Shown here in pieces: positions 32,151-42,746 of a DNA stretch of 64,000 nt. A program made the position numbers and the translations under genes. Positions within the stretch are counted from its first letter, which is position 1. The number at the start of each line of letters is the position of its first letter. This DNA comes from Tribonema minus (taxonomy: Eukaryota > Sar > Xanthophyceae > Tribonematales > Tribonemataceae). The notes beneath the pieces were generated by a model. That model was not told the origin of the DNA and ran no database searches. It was given only the letters and a program-made list of their open reading frames with translations. The DNA is taken from NCBI GenBank assembly GCA_017506865.1, contig JAFCMP010000532.1, positions 1 through 64,000 of the forward strand, read 5' to 3'.

Positions 32151-33122
32151 GTTACTGACGTGCTACATGATGTCCTAGACTGCACACCAGGGGAGGCCAT
32201 TCTGGCCAAACTTTATTACTCCAGGATTGGACAAGGATTTGACATGCACAACAATACTGACAGTTATTTAATTCAATTAATCAATTCCTAATTACTTGAA
32301 AACATTTCGGCGCGAGTTTAAGGCGAGCTAATGCCTATCCTTTGTGTGGTCCCCTGTAGCATATTGACTGGGAAACCCAAGTAACTCGAGTGGTGCCAGA
32401 TTAGATAGCAAACATATACACAGTGCAGGAGATGTGATTTCCGCACAGGCAGCAGCAGCCACTTCCTGGCGAATTCGTAGTGTGTGTGGGTTTTGAAGTC
32501 CCTGGTGCCAATACAACGATGCTGCGTATGCTGGCCTAAGCCTAGATTGTTTCGCTCTATTGACTCCTTCGTCACTGAGCTGCAACAGTCAAATTAAAGC
32601 CGCGACAGTTGAAGTACAGAAACTGAAGTTCGCACAGCTGCCGTTTTTTGTCGTTCTCGCTCAACACCAGAGTGGACAGTCCACCGGCAAAGTTGAGGTG
32701 ACAAAGTGACGTTTGCACCGCTGGCTCGTCAGCCGTGTAGCCAAGAAATAAGTCAACAGCAGGCTCGGCCAACTGCACAACAACAGCAGCAGCCAAATTT
32801 GGCGAGGTGAATAGCACGCAGCAGCAGACAGAGACAGTCAGAAACGAGCTGGCAAGGGTAGACAGCAGCATCGAGAGCAGCGAAATTTAGCACAAGTGGT
32901 CGTTCAGCCAAGCGTTCGTTCAGCAGAAACTGCATTCCATCGGCAGAGCCAGCATTCGACCGACAGGAGCAGCTGGAAACAACGGAGGTGTTGGTACGCT
33001 GGCGGGTTTGGACACGGCTGCTGTTGAAGTCATAGGCGCTTTGCACTTTAACACGCACCTTGCGCTGGTTTGAGATTTCTGTCATCTTGGGATCAGGAGT
33101 AATCGCCTGTGCCACTCGCTCA

Positions 33123-34022
33123 ATGGCGTCGAGGTTCAGTTCTCTAGCATCAGTGGTCAGCGCCCCGTGCTTTGCGTGGCTACGCTATTACAGTTTCATT
33201 AAAAGGGGGAGCGATGAGTTGGAGCTGGTGCGCCAGGCGGTGGCTGATGGTACAGAGGAGGAGCAGAGACGGCGCATCTGGCAACTGCTCGAAACCACAG
33301 TGCTCAAGGGCGACATTATCCAACGCCGTCACAAAAACGAGTCAGCCCTGAGGACGTTCAAGTACAGGTTGATGCCTATTTTGCACCAGTACGCACTTGC
33401 CACATTGGGACCGGTCTTGCCGTACAGTGTCAAGTACACGCAGGGCAAGCAATTGGGTGCATACGTCAGAGGCGACGCGTCTCTGTCATCTCAGCAGCTC
33501 GAGGCGAGCGGCCTGAAGGGCTGGGTGGAGCCGCTCTCATCCCCGTTCAACGCTACGTGAGTGCACATTTCAACACACAACATCGCGGATCGTGCTCATT
33601 TGCTTGTCACGCACGCTTTTGCAGTTCATGTCACATGTGGTGTGACAACTGATTGGCGATTTCTCGCTCGCAGGATCGCCACCACCATGGGCTACCCGTC
33701 GTGCATCAACGACATGGGCTGGGACGGGCTGCTCTACGGTCCAATGAGCCTCCTCAACGAGGCTGACAACCCCGTCAAGAGCCTGTTCCAGTTCAAGTCG
33801 CTCCCCGCACAGGACTTGCGAGCGGATAGCAGCGTCGTATCATCCAAACGTGTGTGTCAGCCAGTACACATGAGGCGCAAATTTTCAGGGGGCACTGAGA
33901 GCACACGGGTGCGGGTGGTTCATGGTGACGAGATCACGGTGTGGTACGGGCCTCGCGTGCACAGACCGTGGCTCGATGTGTGCCCATGCACAGCATGTAT
34001 TGCCTTACGGCGCAGGACTTAG
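33123..34022 (+). CDS. Two-exon SET-domain-like protein
   Basis: Exons 33123-33556 and 33674-34022. The GTGAGTGC donor and TTTCTCGCTCGCAG acceptor bound a 117-bp intron and the phase is kept (AC|G). The product has about 260 residues. The N-terminal half is helical (LELVRQAVADGTEEEQRRRI) and ends at a PFNAT block before the intron. The second exon has the order of a degenerate SET fold: GPMSLLNEADNPVKSLFQFK in place of the Asn-His-rich motif, GDEITVWYGPRV like the GEE(L/I)T..YG motif, then CPCTAC like a post-SET cysteine cluster. The canonical NHxxxPN is not intact, so methyltransferase activity is doubtful. Flanked by R2 repeats. An upstream exon is possible. Confidence 0.5.
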
Positions 34023-34465
34023 AAATTTAGGCGTGTATGCCGTAATACACTGCAACACTTGACATCGTAAGGAATGACTGTGCGTGTGCCCTCGTGCTGT
34101 ATATACCCTCGCCTTGTATGTACGCTGCCAGTAGTACCCTTGCCATGCCTCTGTGTGCGCTGCAAATGAACTGCGTAGGTGACATTTGTGCTACATGGCA
34201 CATACATGCCTCTGGGGAAGATCTTTCTGGCGACATTCATCATTGTGACGCATGTGAAAGATTTGTACAAGTGTCATCAACTTAACCGATGTCAGAAACC
34301 ACCACAGGCATAGAGCTGGTGGGCAAGTGCCATGCTCAAAATGATAACATCACAAGGGGCACTGATGTGTATATCAACTTTGTTTCTTGTGCACTACCGA
34401 CAGTTGTGCAGCAGCCGCCTGCACCGACGCACATGCCTGCCTATACCACTTCCGCAATGCGTAAT

Positions 34466-35111
34466 TTCTTTTGAATCAATTCAAAAGTAGAATCACTAGG
34501 TGAGAAGCGATTCAGATACAGAAAGGGTTAGAGCCCTGAAAGTTACCTACATGCTCTATTACTAAACTGTTGTGTGTTGAGTCTCACACGCTAAGCATTT
34601 CATGTTACCTACATGCTGCGCTACTATACATGTACTATCTCATCTTACTTACAACATTATATACCTTATTGAGTAAAGTTATACTTGGCTTAGGCCAGCA
34701 TTGATCACTGCGGTATGGGCTAAGCTTGCCCTGCTGCTGCTGCATGCTGACCTGACTGTTTGTTTGAAGCTTATTGAAGTTTATACTTGAACTTCCAAAG
34801 GCTGCCTCAGGTATTACTTTTCCAAAGAGGCTGACCCAAACGGCGCCGCTACGACGCTCGGTGGGCTTTTGTTACTTTGCATAATATTCTTTTGAATCGA
34901 TTCAAAAGTAGAATCACTAGGTGAGAAGCAATTCAGATACAGAAAGGGTTACAGCCCTGAAAGTTACCTACATGCTCTATCACTAAACTGTTGTGTGTTG
35001 AGTCTCATTTCATGTTGCCTACGTGCTGCTTTACTACACTTGTACTATTGCATCTTACAACATTGTATACCTTATTGAGTAAAGTTATACTTGGCTTAGG
35101 CCAGCATTGAT
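34466..35111. repeat. Dispersed repeat R2, two tandem units
   Basis: Units start at about 34466 and 34885, each with an 18-base palindrome-like TTTTGAATC(A/G)ATTCAAAA box followed by GTAGAATCACTAGGTGAGAAG. The second copy of the box (TTTTGAATCGATTCAAAA) is a perfect palindrome. The array ends sharply at CCAGCATTGATC near 35111. Confidence 0.88.
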
Positions 35112-35426
35112 CGCCCACACAAGAAGCCAGCAAAACAGCTGTGGCTTCTTCAGTTCCATGAACAGAACTGATCGGTACCCCAAGAGCTTACGGGGGAGCA
35201 TGTACAAGCTGAAATCGATCATCGCCGTGTGCATCATCGCAGCCAATATGAAGTCGGTGCTGACATTTGGGCCCAGGAAGAGAATATTCCTTATAGCTCT
35301 TGGCAATCCAAAAAGCACTAAGAAAGTCACCGCAGGCTCCATACCGTGACTGCCTGCTGTTATCTCCTGCCTGGCTGCTGTCTGCGACTCACTCAACAAC
35401 ATGCCTCTGCCAGGGTAGACCAGGAA

Positions 35427-35530
35427 GCAGCAGCAACAGCAGCAGCAGAAGCAGAAGCAGCGAGCAGGAAGCAGAAGCAGAATCAGCAGCAGCCACAGCC
35501 ACAGCAGCAGCAGCGAGCAGGAAGCAAGTA
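35427..35530. repeat. CAG/AAGCAG low-complexity tract
   Basis: Interrupted (CAG)n with AGAAGCAGAAGCAG and GAGCAGGAAGCAG variants. Confidence 0.9.
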
Positions 35531-35870
35531 GCAGAAGGTAGCAGAAACAGGAAGCTGGTCCAAATGGTTATAAGACTTACTGGGCGAGCCCCGGACAGCA
35601 TGGCAATGAGCTGTATTATGGTGGTATCTATCATGGGTGTATATGATCATCGATGGGCAGCAGGTGTACGGCCAATGGCTGCAGCTTCAGCTACCATCAG
35701 CAATAGCGATCTGCCAGTACACGCTGTCAAACAGCATTGTGATGCTTGCCTTGCGCGCGTCCCCATCATGCTGTGTGCGCACTTTGGCTGCACAGGCTGC
35801 CAATATAGTTGCTGCCCCAGCTCCGGGTGCGTGCATGGGCAGTAGTACAACCAGCAAAGCTCTTCTTGCC

Positions 35871-35888
35871 GGGGGGGGGGGGGGGGGG
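35871..35888. repeat. 18-G homopolymer
   Basis: On the minus strand it is C18 followed by GGCAAG, a possible acceptor for a 3' exon of the RING/IBR gene; compare the C19-CTCTCGCAG acceptor at 16926. Confidence 0.8.
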
Positions 35889-35933
35889 CAGGGGGGCAGG
35901 GGCTGCTCACTGATGTCACGGGCGCAGGCCGCC

Positions 35934-36675
35934 CTAGCGCGCTCGCAGCAGCGCTTTGCCGTCGATGCCCATACCGCGCAGATCCACCGCACACGCCTCC
36001 ACCACGCGTGCCCGCAGCGCTGCTGGCTGCAGCGCTTGCAGGTAGTCCCGCATAGCGCGCTGCCGCTGGCCATGACGCGCGCGCTAGAACTCCTCCTCCG
36101 TGAAGAAGAGGCGGCCGGGGTTGAGGTTGTGCTCGCACCCGGCGACGTGCGCGTGTGCGGCCGAGCGGCTGTCATAGGTGTCGCCGCACCACGCGCAGAA
36201 GAACGCGCCGCAGCGCACGCGGCTGCACTGCAGCGTGAAGCACGCGTCGAAGTCCACCCACGCCTGCCCGCACGCGCAGCACTTGAGGGTCAGCACATCC
36301 TCCACAATATGGCGGCAGTGCGCGTCGACGATGGTGTCGACGCCGTGAGCCGCCGCGCCCTCCAGCTCCCGCCGCAGCGCCGCCACGGCCCGCTCATGCT
36401 CCGCCTGCAGGCGCAAGGCAATGTTGTCCTCCACGCCGCGCGCATAGATGCCCATGTACTCGTCAAACAAGGCCTCGGGCAGCTTGGCGGCGAGCTCGCG
36501 CAGCGGCACACGCGGCGCACCGCAGCGCAGTGCACACGGCAGCCCCGGCGCGTCCCCCGGCCCGGCGCCCTCGCGCACGGCGGCGACCCATCCCGGCAGG
36601 CACGCGCTGCATACAAAGTGGCCGTTGCCGCAGTCGTAGCGGAGCTTCACAGAAGCTTCAGCTTCCTTTACATTT
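35934..36675 (-). pseudogene. RING/IBR-type (RBR-like) E3 ligase exon with an in-frame TAG
   Basis: The exon starts after a good acceptor (CTCTTCTTTTCAG, AG at 36677-36676). It begins NVKEAEASVKLRYDCGNGHF, followed by VCSACLPGW (RING-like), then a helical linker, then CCACGQAWVDFDACFTLQC, CGAFFCAWCG and HAHVAGCEHN, the Cys/His spacing of an IBR/Rcat zinc module. Such proteins attach ubiquitin to substrates. The frame hits TAG at 36086-36084 after LFFTEEEF, but the same frame goes on for 49 codons with good protein-like sequence (RQRAMRDYLQALQPAALRAR) to a second stop at 35936-35934. One nonsense mutation, readthrough or an overlooked splice are possible. Upstream exons should lie in 36,680-37,000. 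Confidence 0.7.
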
Positions 36676-37004
36676 CTGAAAAGAAGAGATCCTACGTTAT
36701 CAAACTTGCGCCATGCTCTGTGCACATGAACGCCATCATCGGTGGGGTGTGAGAAAATGAGTATTGGGAAAAAGTAGCACACATCCAGTGGCACATCCAT
36801 CCAAGGGTAGGCAATGCTGAATACCGAGGAAAGCAAATGAGACTCCGGAGAATGGACGAACAGCGTATCGCGCCGGAGTGAGCGACACATCATCTTGACG
36901 CCGCCGGCACCATGCCCCCAGTGCTGCGGCCGTTTGCTCATGCAGAAATGCTGCAAACTCTGTCGCAGCCTGCTTCCCGCTCAGTGAGCGAGCGTTATGC
37001 GGTT

Positions 37005-37632
37005 TCATGTGTCTGCAGCAAAAGCAGCAACCGGTTTTGCAATGTCCTTAGCACAGTGCGAGCCTGGTGTCCCGCCGCCCTTGGGAGTGACTCCATGAAA
37101 ATGATCAGCTTCAGGCACCGACACGCTCTTATTAATGGTTGACGAGAGTGCTCGCGGTAGAGGGTGCGACTGATCGTACTCATACAGTAATATCAGCACT
37201 GGTGTGAAGATTTCAGTGCCCCCATAAGAGCCTCCAGCCCATTCAACCAGTGGCACAGTGAAATTCCTTGCGATTCCTTCTGCGAGGTACGCGCCTTGTG
37301 AGTGTCCAATCAGCAAACCATTTGCACTGCTGGCTTGTACCACTTCTTTCACGTGTGATTCGTCGTCCAGATGTGATAGAACGTCCCAGGTACACCTGAC
37401 AGTGAACACATTTGATGAAATTGTTTTGAACCTCCAACGCCGTACGCAGCGACTCGGCAACACATGCATATCGTTCCGGTGCAACACCAAATCCGGGCAG
37501 CAAAAGTGCGGTTACTTCTCTGCCGCTGTCACCAAGCTCAGGCCACTCAGACAAATAGCGGAGGTGATGCGCAGGCATTGCTGAAAATGCACATGCAAAA
37601 ACAGGAACGATAGACCACAGAGCGAGCTGCAT
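37005..37632 (-). pseudogene. Alpha/beta hydrolase with N-terminal signal-like segment, one frameshift
   Basis: From ATG at 37632: MQLALWSIVPVFACAFSAM (hydrophobic, signal-peptide-like), then VTALLLPGFGVAPERYACVA. Near 37,430 the frame changes by one base to TVRCTWDVLSHLDDESH, and continues with GLLIGHSQGAYLA (nucleophile elbow, Ser of GHSQG near 37,300), VEWAGGSYGG and a late VPEADHFHG holding the expected catalytic His, ending at 37005. The two pieces fit one fold only if joined, so the gene is frameshifted or contains a sequence error; a very short intron is less likely. The start codon is one base from repeat R1 copy 3, so the native promoter has been displaced. Confidence 0.65.
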
Positions 37633-37633
37633 C

Positions 37634-38703
37634 TTGTTGTACTTTTATTATATTCCACTTGTGGCTGTGGAAATGCCATGTTGTAGGTGTGTCGCCTTGT
37701 TCTCACTCTTGGATGTAGCATGCAAAGCTTGCACGCCACACCCCGCCCCCCACATCACCCCCAACAAAGCACCCGCAAGCGACTGTCCCCCACATACTAG
37801 CAGGGATACCAAACAAAGCTGCAAGACTCTCCCCCCACAGACAGACCCGTCTTAGGGCCACCCAGCTCCACGCAGACTCCATCTCAAAGTTTTCATGCAG
37901 GCCAAGGTCACCATAATGGGCCCTGAACTGGAGATTGTGGCTATCTACGTGAACCCCGATATCATAAAGATAAGCAGAGGGAGTCACTGGGCGCCAGGCG
38001 CTGACGCTAGAAAGAAAGGCTATATAACTAAGCAAAGCATCGCCTCCTTGATGAGCGGGACGGTGGTTCACCGGGCCTCCCATATCACCCCCAACAAAGC
38101 ATCCGCAAGCGACTGTCCCCCACACACTAGCAGGGATACCAAACAAAGCTGCAAGACTCTCCCCCCACAGACAGACCCTTCTAAGGGCCACCCAGCTCCA
38201 CGCAGACTCCATCTCAAAGTTTTCATGCAGGCCAAGGTCACCATGATGGGCCCTGAACTGGAGATTGTGGCTATCTACGTGAACCCCGATATCATAGAGA
38301 TAAGCAGAGGGAGTCACTGGGCGCCAGGCGCTGACGCTAGAGAGAAAGGCTATATAACTAAGTAAAGCATCGCCTCCTTGATGAGCGAGGTCACGGCTCA
38401 CCGCAGGCTGCAAGCCTGACAAGATATTGCCATTTACCGCTGCTAGTAACTTGTGGTTGGTGCCGTGGCGTGCAGCCGACTCCGCTTGCTCTCCAAGCAC
38501 GCCAAGCCGCTCCCTGTCCCTCCTCCGCACGCCAGCCAGGGCTTCCGAGACACCACCACACGTTTGAAGTTCTCTCGAAGGGGCTACGCACGCTGGCATC
38601 ACCTGGGGGCCGCTGGTGCTAGCTCCTGCAAGCCCTGCAGCCCAGCCCACCCACCAAACCAGCCGCATTCGCTGCCACGCCTTTCGGCGTTGACGAGCTT
38701 GGG
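37634..38703. repeat. Dispersed repeat R1, copy 3 (longest, two 330-bp modules)
   Basis: The module starting C(A/T)CATCACCCCCAACAAAGC-like at 37751 recurs at 38081 (period 330). The first module shares variants with copy 2, the second with copy 1. A minus-strand frame of 321 codons stays open through it, with a 110-residue block (HQGGDALLSYIAFLSSVSAW...) repeated in frame. No family recognised for that frame. Confidence 0.9.
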
Positions 38704-38928
38704 TACCACTTCATGTTGTTGTACACACAAGGTACATTTTGGAGCATGTTGGCCAACCATGTTGAAGTTGAAGTGACCTTTCAAACCAATTAAATTCGAA
38801 AATATGTATTGAATCAATTTCAAAAATGTGTATCGAATCAAATTCGACAATCAAATTCGAAAACAATTAAATGCGCAATCATGCGATCACATCAATCACA
38901 ACCAACCTCGCTGCCAAACACAAAAATC

Positions 38929-39742
38929 ATGTCTTCAGTTTCCGTCAACGCTAGCATGCTCGGCAAGCGGTCCGCTGACGCCGATACTGTGCTGGACAGT
39001 GACAGGGGAACTTCTGTCCGAATCAAACAAGCCGCCGCCGCCGCGCCTGGCGCACCCGCCGCTGCGGATGACGTTGCCAACACCTACAGCCTCAGGGAGC
39101 GGCGATATCTCATGTCCAGCAAGGAGGCGGAGGAGGCTGGGATAATCGTGCCACGGCCGTTCATACTCCCCCGCATCGTCGATGTCGCCGCCGCTGGCAT
39201 ACCTATCAAGGCAGAATTTATTGCCACAGCCATGATGCGAATCACGGCCCCCCCAAGGCGTCTCATTTCATACCAGCCTACCATAGCCGCCGCAACAGAG
39301 CTGGCAGAGCTCGCCGTGAAGGAGCTGGAGCGGTCCGGCATGCATGCTAAGGCGCGTGTAGTCACGGGCAAACTGTCTCAAGCGGAGAGGGATGCCATGA
39401 TCATATGGCTATGTCCGGCTGCTTTCAAGCGTCCACATCTTCGACGACGGCATCAACATACCAGCCGTCGACGGCATCTTCATCGATAAAACCGTTGGCG
39501 ACGACTGCCTACACATGCAGTGGGCCGGGCGCTGCACAAGAATGTATCCCGGCAAGAAGATCGCCACTGTCCTTGTCTGGAGTGCACCGGAGCACATGAT
39601 CGACCTGTGCCAAGACCGCCCTGGCTGGGAGCAGCGGCTCTCCGTCATGGCGCCATCCCTCGAAGAGGCAGACAGGAGCAAGGAGAGAACGGCGGTTGCG
39701 GAAGCAGTCGCTGTCATTCAGAGGGGAATTGTGGCACAGTGA
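38929..39742 (+). pseudogene. SF2 helicase C-terminal domain fragment (frameshifted)
   Basis: From the ATG at 38929 the frame has an Ala-rich start, then RERRYLMSSKEAEEAGIIVP, then LATELAELAVKEL and ARVVTGKLSQAERDAM, the pattern before helicase motif V. Near 39,410 the frame is lost, and the next frame supplies the rest: VHIFDDGINIPAVDGIFID (motif V), then QWAGRCTRMYPGKKIATVLV (motif VI, normally QxxGRxxR), ending TGA at 39740-39742. No Walker A/DEAD half is present upstream, only AT-rich sequence and R1. So it is a half-helicase: either a TE- or virus-derived fragment or a gene broken by R1. At least one base change plus a few missing residues separate the two parts. Confidence 0.62.
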
Positions 39743-39954
39743 CACAGAGCACATTGGTCGTCATTGATGGTGAGACGTATAGTGTGGGTTCATGGCAAAA
39801 AAAGCAGCGCAAAAATAAGGAAAATCTGTCCCGGATGGGCCATTGAGCGGAGGGCAAGTATGGCACACGTGATGGGTAAATATCAACCACTCACACCAGT
39901 TTGTCTTCTGTCCTACCTCTGTTTGTTGGTATGTTGCACTGTTCACAACTCTGA

Positions 39955-40002
39955 CTGCTGCTGCTGCTGCTGCGCTGCTGCTGAAGTTCTTCAGTGTAAA
40001 GG

Positions 40003-40034
<32 letters not shown>

Positions 40035-40256
40035 GGAAACATCGAGCGTCACTTGTTCTTCAGTGCCGCAGCTGTTGCTGCCTGATTAGTTTTGGGCCAC
40101 TGCAGCAGCAGCAGCTCCCCACCAACTTGCTGTGCAGTCAGTCCCTAGCGACTTATAACACATCGCTGAACGCTGATATTGAAAGCTGGGCTGCCTGTGG
40201 GCACAGCAAGCAGCAACAGCAGCAGCAGCAGCGACAACAGCAGCAACAGCAGCAGT
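39955..40256. repeat. Facing CTG and CAG tracts
   Basis: CTG runs at 39955-39983 and 40004-40033, CAG-rich run at 40209-40256. Being complementary they could pair as a long hairpin in RNA or single-stranded DNA. Confidence 0.9.
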
Positions 40257-40452
40257 GCAGATAGCTGCCTTTGCCGCTGCTCCCATCTCTGGCACACAGT
40301 TGCTGCTGCTGCAGCGGTCCCCCTGTGCTGCACCACTCAGCGCTCCATACCTGCCACACTGGAGGGCTCACGCAGTCAGTAGCAGCCAAGCCACTCACAC
40401 CATCTGCGTGGCTTTGCTGCCGCACCTGGCGGTGCTAGCGAGCGCTCGCAGG

Positions 40453-40517
40453 TACTGGAGAAAAAAGATCTCCAGTAGGTGAGCCCCGGAGGTACTGGAG
40501 AAGAACATTCTCCAGTA
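40453..40517. promoter_or_regulatory. Two stem-loops in the 5' leader of the oxygenase gene
   Basis: TACTGGAGA, seven bases, TCTCCAGTA at 40453-40477; and TACTGGAGAA, five bases, TTCTCCAGTA at 40493-40517, ending 13 bases before the ATG at 40530. The second loop contains GAACATTC, a GAAnnTTC heat-shock-type half palindrome. Function inferred only. Confidence 0.4.
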
Positions 40518-40529
40518 GATGCACGTGAG

Positions 40530-42090
40530 ATGAACACAGCAACGCCAGGCATAGCAGAGCAGAGTGAGCAGAGCAGCATGTCTCCAGTAGCCAAGAGCAA
40601 ACAGCAGAGTGGGAAGAAGAACAAGCAGCAGCAGCAGCGCAGCGCTCAGAACCAGCGGCACTACGAGAAAAACCGGGACAAGCTCATCCAAAGAAAGCGT
40701 GACGATTATCACGAGCGACTGAAGCCTGCGCGCGGCCTAGCTAGAGTTTTGAGGATGGACCGCAATCCTACTGCGATCCTCACTGGCGACGCTACCAGCA
40801 TAGCTGCATCAGCGCTTTTTGCCAGTGCTGCTGCGCAGTCCAGAGCTGCGGCAGCTAAGCTGGAGGCCAGCACTCTGCAGGCTCTCTCGTCAGTCGGTTA
40901 CCGAGTATTCAGGCAGAACAGCGTCATGAAAGAGGCGTGTGAGAGACTCTTGAGTACGCTGCCCCCCATTGACACAAGCTGCCACCCGTGGGAGCGAATT
41001 TTTAATCCTGTGCACACCAGGCACCAGGTGAAGCTCTTCGACGTGGCCAGTCGATCGCCTTTCGTGAAGGCGAAGCGACTGGTGGAGCAGGAGCTAGGCC
41101 CGCTGATCAACAGGACGCTGCTGGGGCTGGGGGACAGGGAAGTGACGCGGCCAGCACTTCTACTTTCCAACAAGACGTCGAAGGAGCTCGCACATGCGCA
41201 GCCCCCTCACCGCGACTGGATGCTCAACAAGTAAGACTGCCTGTCTATGTCTGCTGTTATATATAAAGTACAGATATACGAGAAAAAGATCAATGTAGGG
41301 CAAGGCACAAGCGTCGACAGTTTGTTGCGGAACCGTCGATAGGCCATGAGTGAGCCCTGAACAACGCGTCAAGAGACCCAGCAATGTGTACACAATCATG
41401 AGCGCTGACTTGCAATGTCAGGCACGTTTTTTACGGGTTTTGCCAAGCTCTCACGCTGTGATATTGCATCAAGGACGTGTTCAAATAACCACGCCTGCTG
41501 AGGGAGGCCGAGCACAGCGCTGCAAAGACAGAAGTTGTATCTCTATCAGGGCTTCCAGAGCGTGTCTGCAAAGATCATGATGTGGAATAGGGGTTGCAGT
41601 ATTGTGTGTTCTGATTATGTAATACATATGTTGCAGGCCCTAATGTGGAACAGCTTGCTGTCCAGCTTCATGTCATGGATTGTTGTTGTTCACAATCACC
41701 AATCTGGCAGTTTTTACATACCACATTAGTCTCTGTGGTGCTAAGCTTGTGCCGTGTTGCTGTACGCTTCACAGTCTCAAGGCTGCGTTGAAGCACAATA
41801 ACAGTTTTCCTGTGGGCGTCATCATCAGCCTGCACGATAGCGGCGAGCTGCACGTTTGGCCTGGAAGTTTTGACGCCACGGAGGTGAACGAGAAGGATCG
41901 AGTGACTGTGCGTCTCGACGCTGGCGATATTATCCTCTTTCACGGCGCGCTCATTCACGCGGGCGCAGGCTATGAGGGAGATGACGGAGAGTACCACCTC
42001 CGGCTCCACTTTTACACTCAGACCGCGCACGGCAGGGAGGCTTGGCCCGTAGTCAAGCTGAGCTGGTGGGGCACATCGATGACGCAGTAG
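40530..42090 (+). CDS. Two-exon 2-oxoglutarate/Fe(II)-dependent oxygenase
   Basis: Exons 40530-41230 and 41775-42090 (GTAAGACTG donor, TACGCTTCACAG acceptor, 544-bp intron, phase kept), 338 residues. The N-terminus is Gln/Ser-rich and basic (KKNKQQQQRSAQNQRHYEKN), suggesting nuclear or RNA-associated location. Catalytic features of the double-stranded beta-helix: HxD in QPPHRDWML (His227, Asp229) at the end of exon 1, then VGVIISLHDSGELHVWPGS, and the distal His295 in GDIILFHGALIHAGAGY followed by HLRLHFYTQT, whose Arg would bind 2-oxoglutarate. Such enzymes hydroxylate or demethylate protein, nucleic acid or small substrates; the substrate cannot be told. No disruption seen. Preceded by two stem-loops and a CTG/CAG tract. 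Confidence 0.78.
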
Positions 42091-42746
42091 ACGCAGCGGC
42101 AAGTCTATTGGGGTTCAAGTTTTGCGCACATTGAGCATTACACTGCTCTATCATGTGCAAGGTGAGCGTGTGCGCGCGCTCAGCATTCAATGACACCACA
42201 TGTGGACCGAACGTTCTGGGCGCTTGTTTTGGATCTGAATGGCTTTGTATTGTGTACAGGTTCGGATATTTGAGGCGTCGGCATTGCGAGTCAGCTGACG
42301 CACACATCTCAGCATCGCAACAGTTTGCAATGCACTATTCACATTCGCAGCTGCGCACATTGAATAAAGCACAGCTGCGCTAGTTATCAGAGTCACTAGC
42401 CCTATTAGCTACTAACAGAAAATATGCGATCTCTGTCCTTCCTCAACAGCAAAAGAGGCCGGTATGCTATCAGCGTGCTATCACAAGTGTGCGCACAGCA
42501 GTGTGTAAGAGAGAGTGAATGACTGACCTTATTGATTTCTGAGCCCCAACAATTTGTTGTGATTAAATAATCAATTCAAATATGTGAATCGTGTGATGAT
42601 ATTTAATTATGTGGTGCCTCAATGTGCACATGAGTATGGCACCCGACACGTTAGCATGCCCCAGTGAAAGCAGTGCAGTGGACAGAACATAGTTCACATG
42701 GTACACGTGCTGCACTCTGAACGACGCGCTTCATGGCAATGCACGG

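Noticed and set aside
35085..35402. 105-codon hydrophobic minus-strand frame resembling a membrane protein
   Set aside because: Its end runs into the R2 repeat junction and its start into a CAG-flanking region; no motif or splice support.
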